A stretch of 64,000 nt of DNA, from assembly GCF_014205225.1 (NCBI RefSeq), contig NZ_JACHNB010000001.1:2709501-2773500 (forward strand), read 5' to 3'. Below are positions 54,097-63,400 of the stretch, piece after piece. The notes below the pieces were generated by a model. The model was not told where the DNA came from. It did no database searches and saw only the letters and a program-made list of their open reading frames with translations. The translations under genes and the position numbers were made by a program. Position 1 is the stretch's first letter; each line of letters begins with the position of its first letter. The DNA is from Actinoplanes octamycinicus (GTDB taxonomy: Bacteria > Actinomycetota > Actinomycetes > Mycobacteriales > Micromonosporaceae).

Positions 54097-57000
54097 TTAC
54101 GAGGCCTCGGCTGCCACGGCAGTCTCGCGGATCCGGTCGAGTACGGCGACCAACGAGAACACGTCAGCATCGGGGAAGATGTCACCGGGACCACCTGGAG
54201 CGATGGCAGTGAACGGAGCCTCGTAGAGATCCGCCGCATTGACAATGCCGCGCTTGACGATGACTTCGGTCAACAGGTTTAAGAAGTGCAGCTGACTGGC
54301 GGTGAAGTTGCTGCTGGCCTGGAAGGCATCGAGCGCGGCGCTCGCCGCTTCACGTTCGAGCCCGGTCAGAGATCTCAGGAAGAGCCCGAGACCCTCGTGG
54401 GCTTCGGCGGCGGCGGCCACATCCTCCTCGGTGCCGAACCCGGAGGAGACGAACACCTCCTTGAGAGCTTCCAGATCAAGTGTCGTGATCTGCTTGTTCC
54501 GCCGCAGCTTTTGCACGGCCAGATTGTCCTCGTGGCCCCGCAGGTAGATCCGTACCTTGGCCTGGAAGCGGCTCTGGTCGGTTCCAACGACACTGCCGGG
54601 AAGGTCAACCTCGCCGAGCTCCCCGAGTTGATCCTCGAAGTCGGTGTAGACCACCGCCCGCCGAGTTCGTTCGATCAGCCTTACAAGGCCGCGGATTCTG
54701 CGACGCATCGTCTCCAGCATTGGCAGCGTGACGTCGACCCACCACTCTTCGCCAGCCAGTTCCTCGAGAAGCTGCTGCTGTGCGGCAACGGCCGGAATGG
54801 TCGTCTGATTCAGCAGCGCATTGGCGATGTCCTGCACCTGGGCGTGCAACGCATCGAAGCCCGGTTCACCGAGTACGGCCAGCTGGAGGCGAAGAGTTAG
54901 CAGGTCGAACCGCTTGGCCTCCTCACCGTTGTCGTCGTCGCCGTGGAACCCGGACGGCAACGGGGCAAGGTGCTCTACGACCTCCTGATGCCTCTCCGGC
55001 GTGACCCGGCCCCAGTGAGACCACTCGCCGTAGTACTCAACTTGGCGCCGGTGCGGCCTAACAAGAACGTTTTCAGGGTCCATGCTGCGTACTTCGACGT
55101 TCAGGTGCCGGGCGTTGAGCCATCGGATGTCAAGGTTGGAGACCGGTCCGCCAGTCTGCTCCTCGGAGGGCTGCCCGATGTCCTCAAGGATTTTGTCGAG
55201 AGCCAGTACGAGGTCGGCCCGGCGGCTGAAGATTCGTTGCTTGAGCGACGGTGTCACCTTGCCCTCGGCCGTGGCCATGCCAGCCTTGAAGAACTCGACG
55301 TTCTGGCACAGGTCGAAGACGAGGAAGCCCTGCTTGTCCCGCCCTGGCCCGAAGAGATCCGGTCGAAGGCGTGTGCCGCGGCCGATCATCTGCCAGAACT
55401 TGGTTTTGGACCGAATGAGCTTGAAGAAGACCAGGTTGACAACCTCGGGCACGTCAATGCCGGTATCCAGCATGTCGACCGAGATCGCGATGTGCGGATC
55501 CTTCTCGGGCTGCGTGAAGTTGTCGATCACGCTCTGCGCGAAGGCCGTCGAGTGCGTAATGACCTGCGCGAAGTTTCCGGCATGTTCCGGGAAGGCAGCG
55601 TCGAATCGCTGTCGAATGAACTCGGCGTGCGCCTGGTTCTTGGCGAAGACGATCGTCTTGCCGAGCCGGTCACCGCCAGCCACCTTGGCGCCGTGTGTCA
55701 TCAGGGTCGCCAGCGCCTTATCAACCGTGTCGGCGTTGAAGAGGAACTTGTTCAGTTCCTCCGAGCTGATCTCGGTGGGAACGGTTCCGTCTTCATCCCA
55801 CTCGAGAGCGTCCCACTCCTCCTTCTCCTCCTCCGAGAGATCGTCGTACCGGATGCCCTGTCGCTGGAACTTCAGCGGTACGTCGACCGTGCGCGGCGCG
55901 ACGAGGTAGCCCTCGGAGACCGCCTCCTCCAGGCTGTAGGAGTCGGTCGGCACCCCGCTCTCGAGATGGAAGAGGCGGTACGTGTTTCGGTCGATCTCAT
56001 CCTTCGGCGTCGCGGTCAGGCCAACCAACAGCGCGTCGAAGTAGTCGAAGATTGCCTTGTACTTCTGGTAGATCGACCGGTGAGCCTCATCCACGATGAT
56101 CAGGTCGAAATAGCCGGGTCCGAAACGGCGCCGGTCCCCGTCCATCTCGTTGAGCAAGCCCATCATCGTCGGGTAGGTGCTGACCACGACCCGGGCGTCC
56201 GGGTTCTTCTCCGTGAGCAGGTTGACCGCCGGCATACCGGGCAGGTGGGCCTTGAACGCGTTCACCGCCTGGGTGACTAGTGCCTTGCGGTCGGCCAGGA
56301 ACAGTACGCGCTTGACCCAGTTCGCCCGAGCCAGCTGATCGACCAGCGCGATCACTGTGCGGGTCTTGCCTGAGCCGGTCGCCATCACGAGCAGGGCGTG
56401 CCGCTGTTTCCTGGCGAACGTGTCGCCGACCTGGCGGATCGCGCGGGATTGATAGTGCCGGTTAACGATGTCGTCGTTGATCGTCACCCCGGCCAGAGCG
56501 TGCTTGCTGGCTCGGCGCTGGATCAGCAAGCGCAGCTCATCCTTGGTGTAGAAGCCCTGTACCGGCCGCGGCGGATAGGCCAGGTCGTCCCAGATGAAGG
56601 TCTCGTAGCCGTTGGTGTAGAAGATGACCGGCCGCTGCCCGAACATCTGCTCTAGCGCGTCCGCGTAGCACTTGGCCTGCTGCTGCCCTCGCTGCGCGTC
56701 GTAGGTGGCACGCTTGGCCTCGACCACGGCTAGGGGTTTGCCGTCGTCGTCCCACAGCACGTAGTCGACCTTGCCCTTGCCGGTCTTGCTTGCCGACGCG
56801 GGCAACCCTTCAACCGGATACTCCCGGTCCTGTGGGTTCTGGAGCGTCCAGCCAGCTTCGCGCAGCAGCAAATCGATGATGAATGTGCGAGTGTCCGCCT
56901 CGTTGTAGTCATGCTCATCAGGGCGCGACTCATTGGCCTGTTTCGCAGCCTTGATCTGCTCGCGCAATCTCGCGAGTTCGGCGTCGAGGTCCTGGCTGCG

Positions 57001-57534
57001 GCGACGCTCCTCGGCCAACTCCGCCTGTTGTTTGGCGAACTCTTCGGCCTGCTTCTGAAGCTCAGCGAGTTGCTGCTGACGACGCTGCGCCGGCCGCGGG
57101 ATAAGGCTCGTGTCGAACTGCAGGCCGGCGTCCGGCACGTTGTCCGGGTTGCGGGCGTAGCGCCGAGCGATCCAATACGTCACCTGGAACAGTTCGCCGA
57201 CCACCCGGACGGAGTCGATCTCCGGAACCTTGGTAGTGCGGTGAACCGCTCGGTTCCCGACCCGGCGGATCAGGTCCATCTTCGCGCGAATCGCCGGGCC
57301 GACGAGCGTGAGTAGCGTCGGCTCGGCGATCATCGCTGAAAGGTCATCACGGTAGGGTGTACGCAGCTTCTCATCGGCCTGGTAGAGCCAGATGAGCCCG
57401 AGTTCCAAGCAGCGTCGAGCGTAGAAGCAGGAAGCGCGTGGGTCGGCCACAGCGATGTGCTCCGCTCTTGCGGCTTCATCGAACAGCTCTGGCCACTCCG
57501 ACTCAAGAAACCCGAAGTTTCCCACCCGCGCCAC
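54097..57534 (-). CDS. hsdR: Type I restriction enzyme R subunit with N-terminal DUF4145
   Basis: The motor/nuclease subunit. 1145 residues from GTG 57534. Residues 1-125 are a DUF4145-like helical domain (ARRCLELGLIWLYQADEKL). Residues 150-205 are a charged coiled coil. HSDR_N nuclease at 215-330 has Asp257 and Glu272-x-Lys274 (KVDYVLWDDDGKPLAVVEAK). The SF2 helicase has Walker A ATGSGKT (385-391), DEAH 482-485, VGLTATP and late motifs SVDMLDTGIDVPEVVNLVFF and QMIGRGTRLRPDL. The C-terminus matches EcoEI-type R subunits. It starts 37 bases after hsdS. The R-subunit organisation is of the EcoEI type. Confidence 0.95.
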   Translation of the reverse strand: MARVGNFGFLESEWPELFDEAARAEHIAVADPRASCFYARRCLELGLIWLYQADEKLRTPYRDDLSAMIAEPTLLTLVGPAIRAKMDLIRRVGNRAVHRTTKVPEIDSVRVVGELFQVTYWIARRYARNPDNVPDAGLQFDTSLIPRPAQRRQQQLAELQKQAEEFAKQQAELAEERRRSQDLDAELARLREQIKAAKQANESRPDEHDYNEADTRTFIIDLLLREAGWTLQNPQDREYPVEGLPASASKTGKGKVDYVLWDDDGKPLAVVEAKRATYDAQRGQQQAKCYADALEQMFGQRPVIFYTNGYETFIWDDLAYPPRPVQGFYTKDELRLLIQRRASKHALAGVTINDDIVNRHYQSRAIRQVGDTFARKQRHALLVMATGSGKTRTVIALVDQLARANWVKRVLFLADRKALVTQAVNAFKAHLPGMPAVNLLTEKNPDARVVVSTYPTMMGLLNEMDGDRRRFGPGYFDLIIVDEAHRSIYQKYKAIFDYFDALLVGLTATPKDEIDRNTYRLFHLESGVPTDSYSLEEAVSEGYLVAPRTVDVPLKFQRQGIRYDDLSEEEKEEWDALEWDEDGTVPTEISSEELNKFLFNADTVDKALATLMTHGAKVAGGDRLGKTIVFAKNQAHAEFIRQRFDAAFPEHAGNFAQVITHSTAFAQSVIDNFTQPEKDPHIAISVDMLDTGIDVPEVVNLVFFKLIRSKTKFWQMIGRGTRLRPDLFGPGRDKQGFLVFDLCQNVEFFKAGMATAEGKVTPSLKQRIFSRRADLVLALDKILEDIGQPSEEQTGGPVSNLDIRWLNARHLNVEVRSMDPENVLVRPHRRQVEYYGEWSHWGRVTPERHQEVVEHLAPLPSGFHGDDDNGEEAKRFDLLTLRLQLAVLGEPGFDALHAQVQDIANALLNQTTIPAVAAQQQLLEELAGEEWWVDVTLPMLETMRRRIRGLVRLIERTRRAVVYTDFEDQLGELGEVDLPGSVVGTDQSRFQAKVRIYLRGHEDNLAVQKLRRNKQITTLDLEALKEVFVSSGFGTEEDVAAAAEAHEGLGLFLRSLTGLEREAASAALDAFQASSNFTASQLHFLNLLTEVIVKRGIVNAADLYEAPFTAIAPGGPGDIFPDADVFSLVAVLDRIRETAVAAEAS

Positions 57535-57571
57535 GCTCCCCGGTTCAAGCCGTCAATCCAGTCTTATCACT

Positions 57572-58759
57572 CTACAACTCACCACGAAAGGCTCGGTCAC
57601 GCAATGCTTCGAAGAGAGCCTCAAGCTCAGAGAGTTGTTCCTGCTGGACTTGCCGAACCTCGCTAAGGTGAACGGCGTATCGGCTGAATGCCTCTTGCCG
57701 CTCCAACGGCGGGATTACGATCTCAATCTTCTCGAGAGCTCCCTGGTTCACCTTAAACGTTCCGTTGGTCGTCCGCGCAGACACTTCGATCTGGCGACGA
57801 ACCAGTCGGGAATGCCATATCCTCTGCATAAAACTTGGGAGCAGTTTGTCTGGCCTGACGCGAGCGGCAATCGCGGTGTCGGGGAAAGTTGTATCGGGCA
57901 TGCTTTCCGAAGGGAAGGCTCCCCGTCCTACTAGATCAAGATTCCCATTTCCGCGGCAGATTAGGAAATCTCGAGCATCCACGAGATGATTCTTCGATGG
58001 GGTTTCGTTAAACTTTGCCGCCTTGGTAGATCCTTGATTGAAAGCGCGACCTGTGATGGCAGAAAGTGTGAGAACCCTACCTTCGATCATTCCTGTGCTC
58101 GAAGGCGAAAGTCCGTTCCGCAGCGGTATCTGCAGAACTGTTGCTAGATTCTCCAGTGGCCACTCGCCCGGATTTCGCTCCGGGTTGCCAAAATATTCTA
58201 CAAATGCGGACTCCTCCAAAGAATCAAGGGTTTGAATCGTCGACCGGCGAGCGGCGCGTAGCGCATCGGCCTCGTCTAGTATCTCGGCGATTCGCTGCTG
58301 TTCCTTCAATGCTGGTAGTGGGATTTTGAGGTGCTTCAACTTGTCGACCGGGAAGTTGTCGGCAGTGGTCGCTCGAACCCACCCGAGAATCTCGGGCGAT
58401 TTATATTTTATGTAGTGAGCAAGGTAGTCGGAGTTGATGTCTGGAGAGCAGATCAAAGCCTTCATATCTTGATTTATCGCCACCGGAACTTTAGCGATCC
58501 CTACCGGTAGCGTGTGCTTTAGAACCCCAGAGCGAACCACGACGAGCACGGCGCCTTCAGGAGCCATGCGGGCAGCGCTATTTTGCAGGCCTTGCTCTGT
58601 GATCCGGACCTGGGCATCGGTGATGTCCCAGCGTTTCATATCCTTCGGGGTTACCCAAGGAATGGAGCCGCCGTAGTAATCGGCATTTTGGCGGCTCGGT
58701 GTGCCTCCGCCGATGAAGTTGACCAGTTGACCGATGGGAACCTTCGAGGAGGCGTTCAC
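57572..58759 (-). CDS. hsdS: Type I restriction-modification specificity subunit
   Basis: Chooses the DNA target for methylation and cleavage. 395 residues, with two target-recognition domains (about 5-160 and 195-360). Conserved spacer helices are KEQQRIAEILDEADALRAAR and RQVQQEQLSELEALFEALRD. The TRD openings (IGQLVNFIGGGTPSRQNADY, EWPLENLATVLQIPLRNG) follow the EcoEI-like arrangement. GTG 58759 overlaps the hsdM stop by four bases. The DNA of this gene is clearly more AT-rich than the chromosome to the left, consistent with transfer. Confidence 0.95.
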   Translation of the reverse strand: MNASSKVPIGQLVNFIGGGTPSRQNADYYGGSIPWVTPKDMKRWDITDAQVRITEQGLQNSAARMAPEGAVLVVVRSGVLKHTLPVGIAKVPVAINQDMKALICSPDINSDYLAHYIKYKSPEILGWVRATTADNFPVDKLKHLKIPLPALKEQQRIAEILDEADALRAARRSTIQTLDSLEESAFVEYFGNPERNPGEWPLENLATVLQIPLRNGLSPSSTGMIEGRVLTLSAITGRAFNQGSTKAAKFNETPSKNHLVDARDFLICRGNGNLDLVGRGAFPSESMPDTTFPDTAIAARVRPDKLLPSFMQRIWHSRLVRRQIEVSARTTNGTFKVNQGALEKIEIVIPPLERQEAFSRYAVHLSEVRQVQQEQLSELEALFEALRDRAFRGEL

Positions 58760-60294
58760 GAGAGCATTCCCTTGAGGTTGTTAAGGCGATGTTGGATGCT
58801 CGCCTCAAGGCGTTCTAGTTCGTCAAATACTTCTGAGGTTGGGCGATGCTCGATCTCCTGCTCAACCGTCTCCTTGTAGCGATTGAAGCTGAGGTCGTAG
58901 CCTTGTGTGGCAATCTCCTCACGGGAAACGCAAAAACTGTAATCTGTGCGGGAGCGATCCCGTTCCGTGCCGTTGCGGCGCGCCCACCGTGCTAGAACGT
59001 CGGGTAGGTTATTTTTCGTTTTTTCTCCGTCTAGAAGGGGTTCGGTTGGCCTGCACCCGAGCTTCGCCTCGGCTAGAAGCGGGGTGCGCTTGTCATCGAG
59101 GCTAAATCCGTCGGCAGTTACTTCGTAGAACCAGACTTCATCAGTCCCGCCGCTGTCGGTGCGAACAAAGGAGAGGATAGCAGTGGATACCCCAGCGTAA
59201 GGCTTAAATACGCCGCTAGGGAGCTTTACTACCGATTCAAGTTTGTGCTCTTCGACCAGCATGCGGCGCACGTCTCTGTGTGCCTTTGTTGACCCGAAAA
59301 GTACCCCATCGGGCACGATTACGGCGGCACGACCCCCAGGTTTGAGCAGGCGCAAAAAAAGTGCTAAGAAGAGTAGTTCAGTCTTTTTTGTCTTAACGAT
59401 CTGTTGAAGGTCCTTGGCGGTAGCTTCGTAGTCAAGACTGCCAGCGAAGGGTGGATTCGCTAGGATCATGGTGTACTTGCCGGCGTCGCTAGACGCACTC
59501 TCTGCGAGGGAATCGCGATAGCGGATGTCTGGTTGCTCAACCTCGTGCAACAGCATATTCATGCTTGCGATCCGCAACATGGTGCGATCGAAGTCGAAAC
59601 CATGGAACATGCTGCTGTTGAAGTGACTTCGTTGTTCAACGTCGAGTAGGGCGTCCCGATGGGTGCGACTAACATACTGCGCGCTGGCAACGAGAAAACC
59701 AGCAGTACCGCAGGCGGGGTCGCAGATCTCGTCACCTGGTCCGGGCGCCATCATCTCTACAATCAGCTCGATGATGTGCCGTGGCGTCCGAAACTGACCG
59801 TTCTGGCCCGCTGTGGCGATCTTGCCGAGCATGTACTCATAGAGGTCGCCTTTGGTATCACGCTCGCTTAACGGGAGCCCGCCGATCATGTCGACGACCT
59901 TTGCAAGCAGTGTCGAGGTCGGGATGGTGAACCGGGCGTCGCGCATGTGGAGCGAGTAGGTTGACTCGTCGCCGCCGAGCTGGCGCAGCCACGGAAAAAC
60001 CTGATCTTGAACAACTTTCAGCATGTCGTCGGGATGGCCAAGCGCGGTGAACTGTGTCCAGCGCAGGTGGTTGTCCGCTTCGGTATAGATCGGATCTTTA
60101 ATCGGCTGTTTGGTATGAGTGGCGATGCCCTCTTTGCGTCGCTGTAGGTCGTCCAGGCGCTTGATGAACATCAAGTAAGTGATCTGCTCGATCACTTCCA
60201 GCGGGTTGGAGATGCCGCCCGACCAGAAGGCGTCCCATACCCGGTCAATCTTGCTCTTGAGTTCGCCAGTGATCACCCGCCGCAGCCTACTCAC
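58756..60294 (-). CDS. hsdM: Type I restriction-modification methyltransferase subunit
   Basis: The adenine methyltransferase subunit. 512 residues from GTG 60294 (GGGAG six bases upstream). The open frame reaches 60477, but the extra residues are unlike HsdM, and HsdM_N begins here with RVITGELKSKIDRVWDAFWS. AdoMet motif I is CDPACGTAGFLVAS (191-204); the catalytic motif IV is ILANPPFAG (NPPF at 280-283). The tail region EQEIEHRPTSEVFDELERLE is helical. It is the first gene of the hsdM-hsdS-hsdR operon and is divergent from the primase-like gene, with a 170-base promoter region between. Confidence 0.96.
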   Translation of the reverse strand: MSRLRRVITGELKSKIDRVWDAFWSGGISNPLEVIEQITYLMFIKRLDDLQRRKEGIATHTKQPIKDPIYTEADNHLRWTQFTALGHPDDMLKVVQDQVFPWLRQLGGDESTYSLHMRDARFTIPTSTLLAKVVDMIGGLPLSERDTKGDLYEYMLGKIATAGQNGQFRTPRHIIELIVEMMAPGPGDEICDPACGTAGFLVASAQYVSRTHRDALLDVEQRSHFNSSMFHGFDFDRTMLRIASMNMLLHEVEQPDIRYRDSLAESASSDAGKYTMILANPPFAGSLDYEATAKDLQQIVKTKKTELLFLALFLRLLKPGGRAAVIVPDGVLFGSTKAHRDVRRMLVEEHKLESVVKLPSGVFKPYAGVSTAILSFVRTDSGGTDEVWFYEVTADGFSLDDKRTPLLAEAKLGCRPTEPLLDGEKTKNNLPDVLARWARRNGTERDRSRTDYSFCVSREEIATQGYDLSFNRYKETVEQEIEHRPTSEVFDELERLEASIQHRLNNLKGMLS

Positions 60295-60464
60295 GAAGAC
60301 TCCCAGCTCAAGGACTTGGGGTCCGACATCAAGAGAAGTCGAGCTGTCGTGGGACTGGAGGCTTCGTCCGCTGACACATCGACTCGTAACGGCGACCGTG
60401 TGCTGCTCGGCCGCCGGGTCAAAGGCATGCTGACAAGCGGAGGTGCCCCCGGACGGTCCCGTGG

Positions 60465-63400
60465 GTGTCCTCCCCACTCACGTACGACAGTACTCACGCA
60501 GCCGCCGACTTCGCCTACCTGACGGCGGCGAGACGAGATCGCTTTCGCGTCGCCCGTACCTACGGCGGTCGGACCGCCCACGGGTACGCCGATCGGCCTT
60601 GGGCCAGTGCAACGCCTCCGACCGTTCCGTACGCCGTTTACCTAGCGGACGGCGAGTCGTTTCGTACCCTAGCCTTCGATCTTGATGCGAAGCCGGGAGC
60701 GGACCCAGAAGCTGATGCAGCACGGCTGCGCGGCTTGCTCGATGAGGCCGGGATCAAACATGTGGAAGCGATCTCGGGGCCGTCCGGTGGCCGGCACTTG
60801 ATCGCAACGTTCCGTGATCCGTTGCCCGCTGACACGGTCCGGGCGCTGGCCCTTGCCTTGCGCTCTACTCTTGTTCCGTCGCTGGACCCGACGCCGCTGT
60901 GCAACCCTGGGACTGGTGCGATCCGCCCACCAGGATCGCCACACCGGTCAGGGGGTTTCTCGACCTTGATCACACCGGTTGCGGAAGCCCGCACGCTTCT
61001 CTGTGACGGTAACGCGCGATCTGCCTTTGATCATCTTCTTGGGCTTGTCGCTCACCCTTCGACGACGTTAGTCATCAGGGAAGCGGTGGAGCCTCGGCAC
61101 GTACGCCCGCTTCCCGCCCATATCGTCCGCATGGAGCAGTTCGGCGATGAGGACGGCCGGTACGGCGATCGGTCATCTCTCGCCGCCGCCATCTGCCTCA
61201 GCTACGTCAATGCTGGCCGGGATTATAAGGAGTTCGAGGAAGCCGCTGTCGATCCGTCACGTCTCGGTCTCGACCATCTGCGCCGTGAACAGCTCGGTCA
61301 TGGGCATGTTCGTGACCGTTCAGAGGCCCAGATCCGCATGGCCGCTGCTCGGATGTGGCAGCGCCGCATGGTCTACGCCGCGGAGCATCCGCCAGAGCGC
61401 TCCGGCGCCTTCGATGAAGATGTCGAGCGCGAACTCGATGCGCTCTGCGCTGCTATGCGAGCTGTCCCCAGGCGTTGGGGCGGGCTGGGCGGTCCCAGCG
61501 ATCAAGCCGTCCTCTCGGCGATCCTCGAGACGGCGAGGCGGTGCAACAAGATGGTCATAGGCTGTGCCAACCGTACGCTTGCTGAACGGACCGGGAAGTC
61601 TCGGACCGCTGTATGGCGGTCGATCAAGTCGCTGCTGGAGGACGGCTGGCTCGTCATCGATACGCCCAGCGCGGGACCGAACGCTACGACATACCGCCTG
61701 GCGATTCCGGACGCCGTACTGTCGGGCTTGGCAGAGGCGCCGAAGGGCCAGCGCTCTGATGGTGACGTACGCGTGTCACTAGACCCGGCGCCCTGCACAG
61801 ATCACACGCTGCAGACCGGCCTCGCCATCCAGGCGCACGATGCCATGTCGAACAGTAAAGGGCTGGGCCGCCATGCAGCTGTCGTCTTCGCTGCCCTCAC
61901 CAAAGCAGCCGGAACAGCTGTCGACGTGGTCCGCCGTACCGGCCTCGTTCTCCGCACCGTCAACCGTCATTTGAGGCGGCTCGAGAGCTGGGGTCTGGTA
62001 CGTCTCGTAGATGGGACCTGGAGTGCTCGCGACATTCGCCAACTGGACCGTGCCGCACGCGAGCATGGCGCGGTAGGTGCCGCAACGGAGCGGGCTACCG
62101 CGCATCGCCATGAGCGGGAGGCCTATCACTGGTACCTCGCCGACCACGCCGCGCGCCGGGGATGGACGCCAGAGAAGGGCTTATGGCAACCCGGGCACCA
62201 TGCCCTGGTCCATGGCGACCGCCGGCCCGTACCCTCTCTCCCCTTTCCTCGGCGTGATGGTCGTGCTGTCTTTCGGGATGCACTTGACCTTGTCGTCGCT
62301 GGGCAGGGTCCAACACTGGAAAGTGTCGAAGCTGTGCTCAAGGCCTCATCCGCCGGACAGACGGCCGCGCTGCCGTCACCAGCAGCGCGGCGCGCATCGA
62401 TTACTACGTCGAGCCGGTCGAAGAGTGCCCGTCGTCTCGCTGCACCAGCCAGCGACTCCTCGTCGGCGGGCTCACTTGAACCACCGGTTGTGCTGATAGG
62501 CGAAAGCGTCGGGCCCATCGAGCTCCTGCGTGGTGTTGTTGAGCCGGGCGAGGAAGACCGAGCCCTTGGTTCCAGTCTTGGTGCGGAGTGTGTACACCGG
62601 CTCCGAGGCGGGCGCGACGTCTATGCGAGCGACCGTGCGGCTGTCGATGCTGCTGAACCTGACGGTGACGTTAGCCATGGCGCCCTTGCCGAAGTCCAGG
62701 ATCAGCAGCTGGGTGAGCCACTGCTCCCAGGCGTCGGTGTTCTTCTTGGTGAAGACCGTCAGGTCCTCCTCCAGGCCGAGCACGTTCCCGTCGTCCTCGA
62801 CGCCGACGAGCAGCGTCCCTCCGTGGCCGTTCATGAAGCCGGCGACCGTCTTGGTCACCGCCCACTCGATCGCACGGTCCTTCTGACCGGTAGAAAGGTT
62901 CTTCCGGCCGGTCGACTTGAACTCGACGATCTTGCTCTCGCCCGCCATGATCAGCGCCTGGATGCTACGAGCCAGCGCGGCCCCGCCTTGGTACTCGGCG
63001 AACGGGCTACCGTGGTTGTCTCCGCGGTTCACGGGCCGGCCAGTCGCATCCTCAATCTGCCGGATCAGTCGTTCGTAGCGAGCATCGAAGACGGCCCGGA
63101 AGTCGTCCTGCCGCAGAGCGACCGGGTCGATGTCGTGACTGGCGATGATCGCGTCCAAGTCCTGGGAGTCCACTGGCAGGTCGGCTTCGACTGCGGCCAG
63201 GTACTTGCTCGGAGCGTTCGTGCCGATGTATCCCCAGGTCTGTCCGTCGATGGCGGTCTTGTTGACGATGCAGTTGGCGTAGCCGCTGTCGATGCCGTTC
63301 GCCGCGCACCACTTCTGCGGGAAGATGTGGCGGATGTCGATCGAGTCGGCGGCATAGGCCTTGGCGTCGATCGTGTCGCCGGTCCGGAAGTCACGACCGC

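Noticed and set aside
57572..58759. Invertible or phase-variable hsdS
   Set aside because: No second hsdS fragment, recombinase gene or inverted repeats were found in the window.
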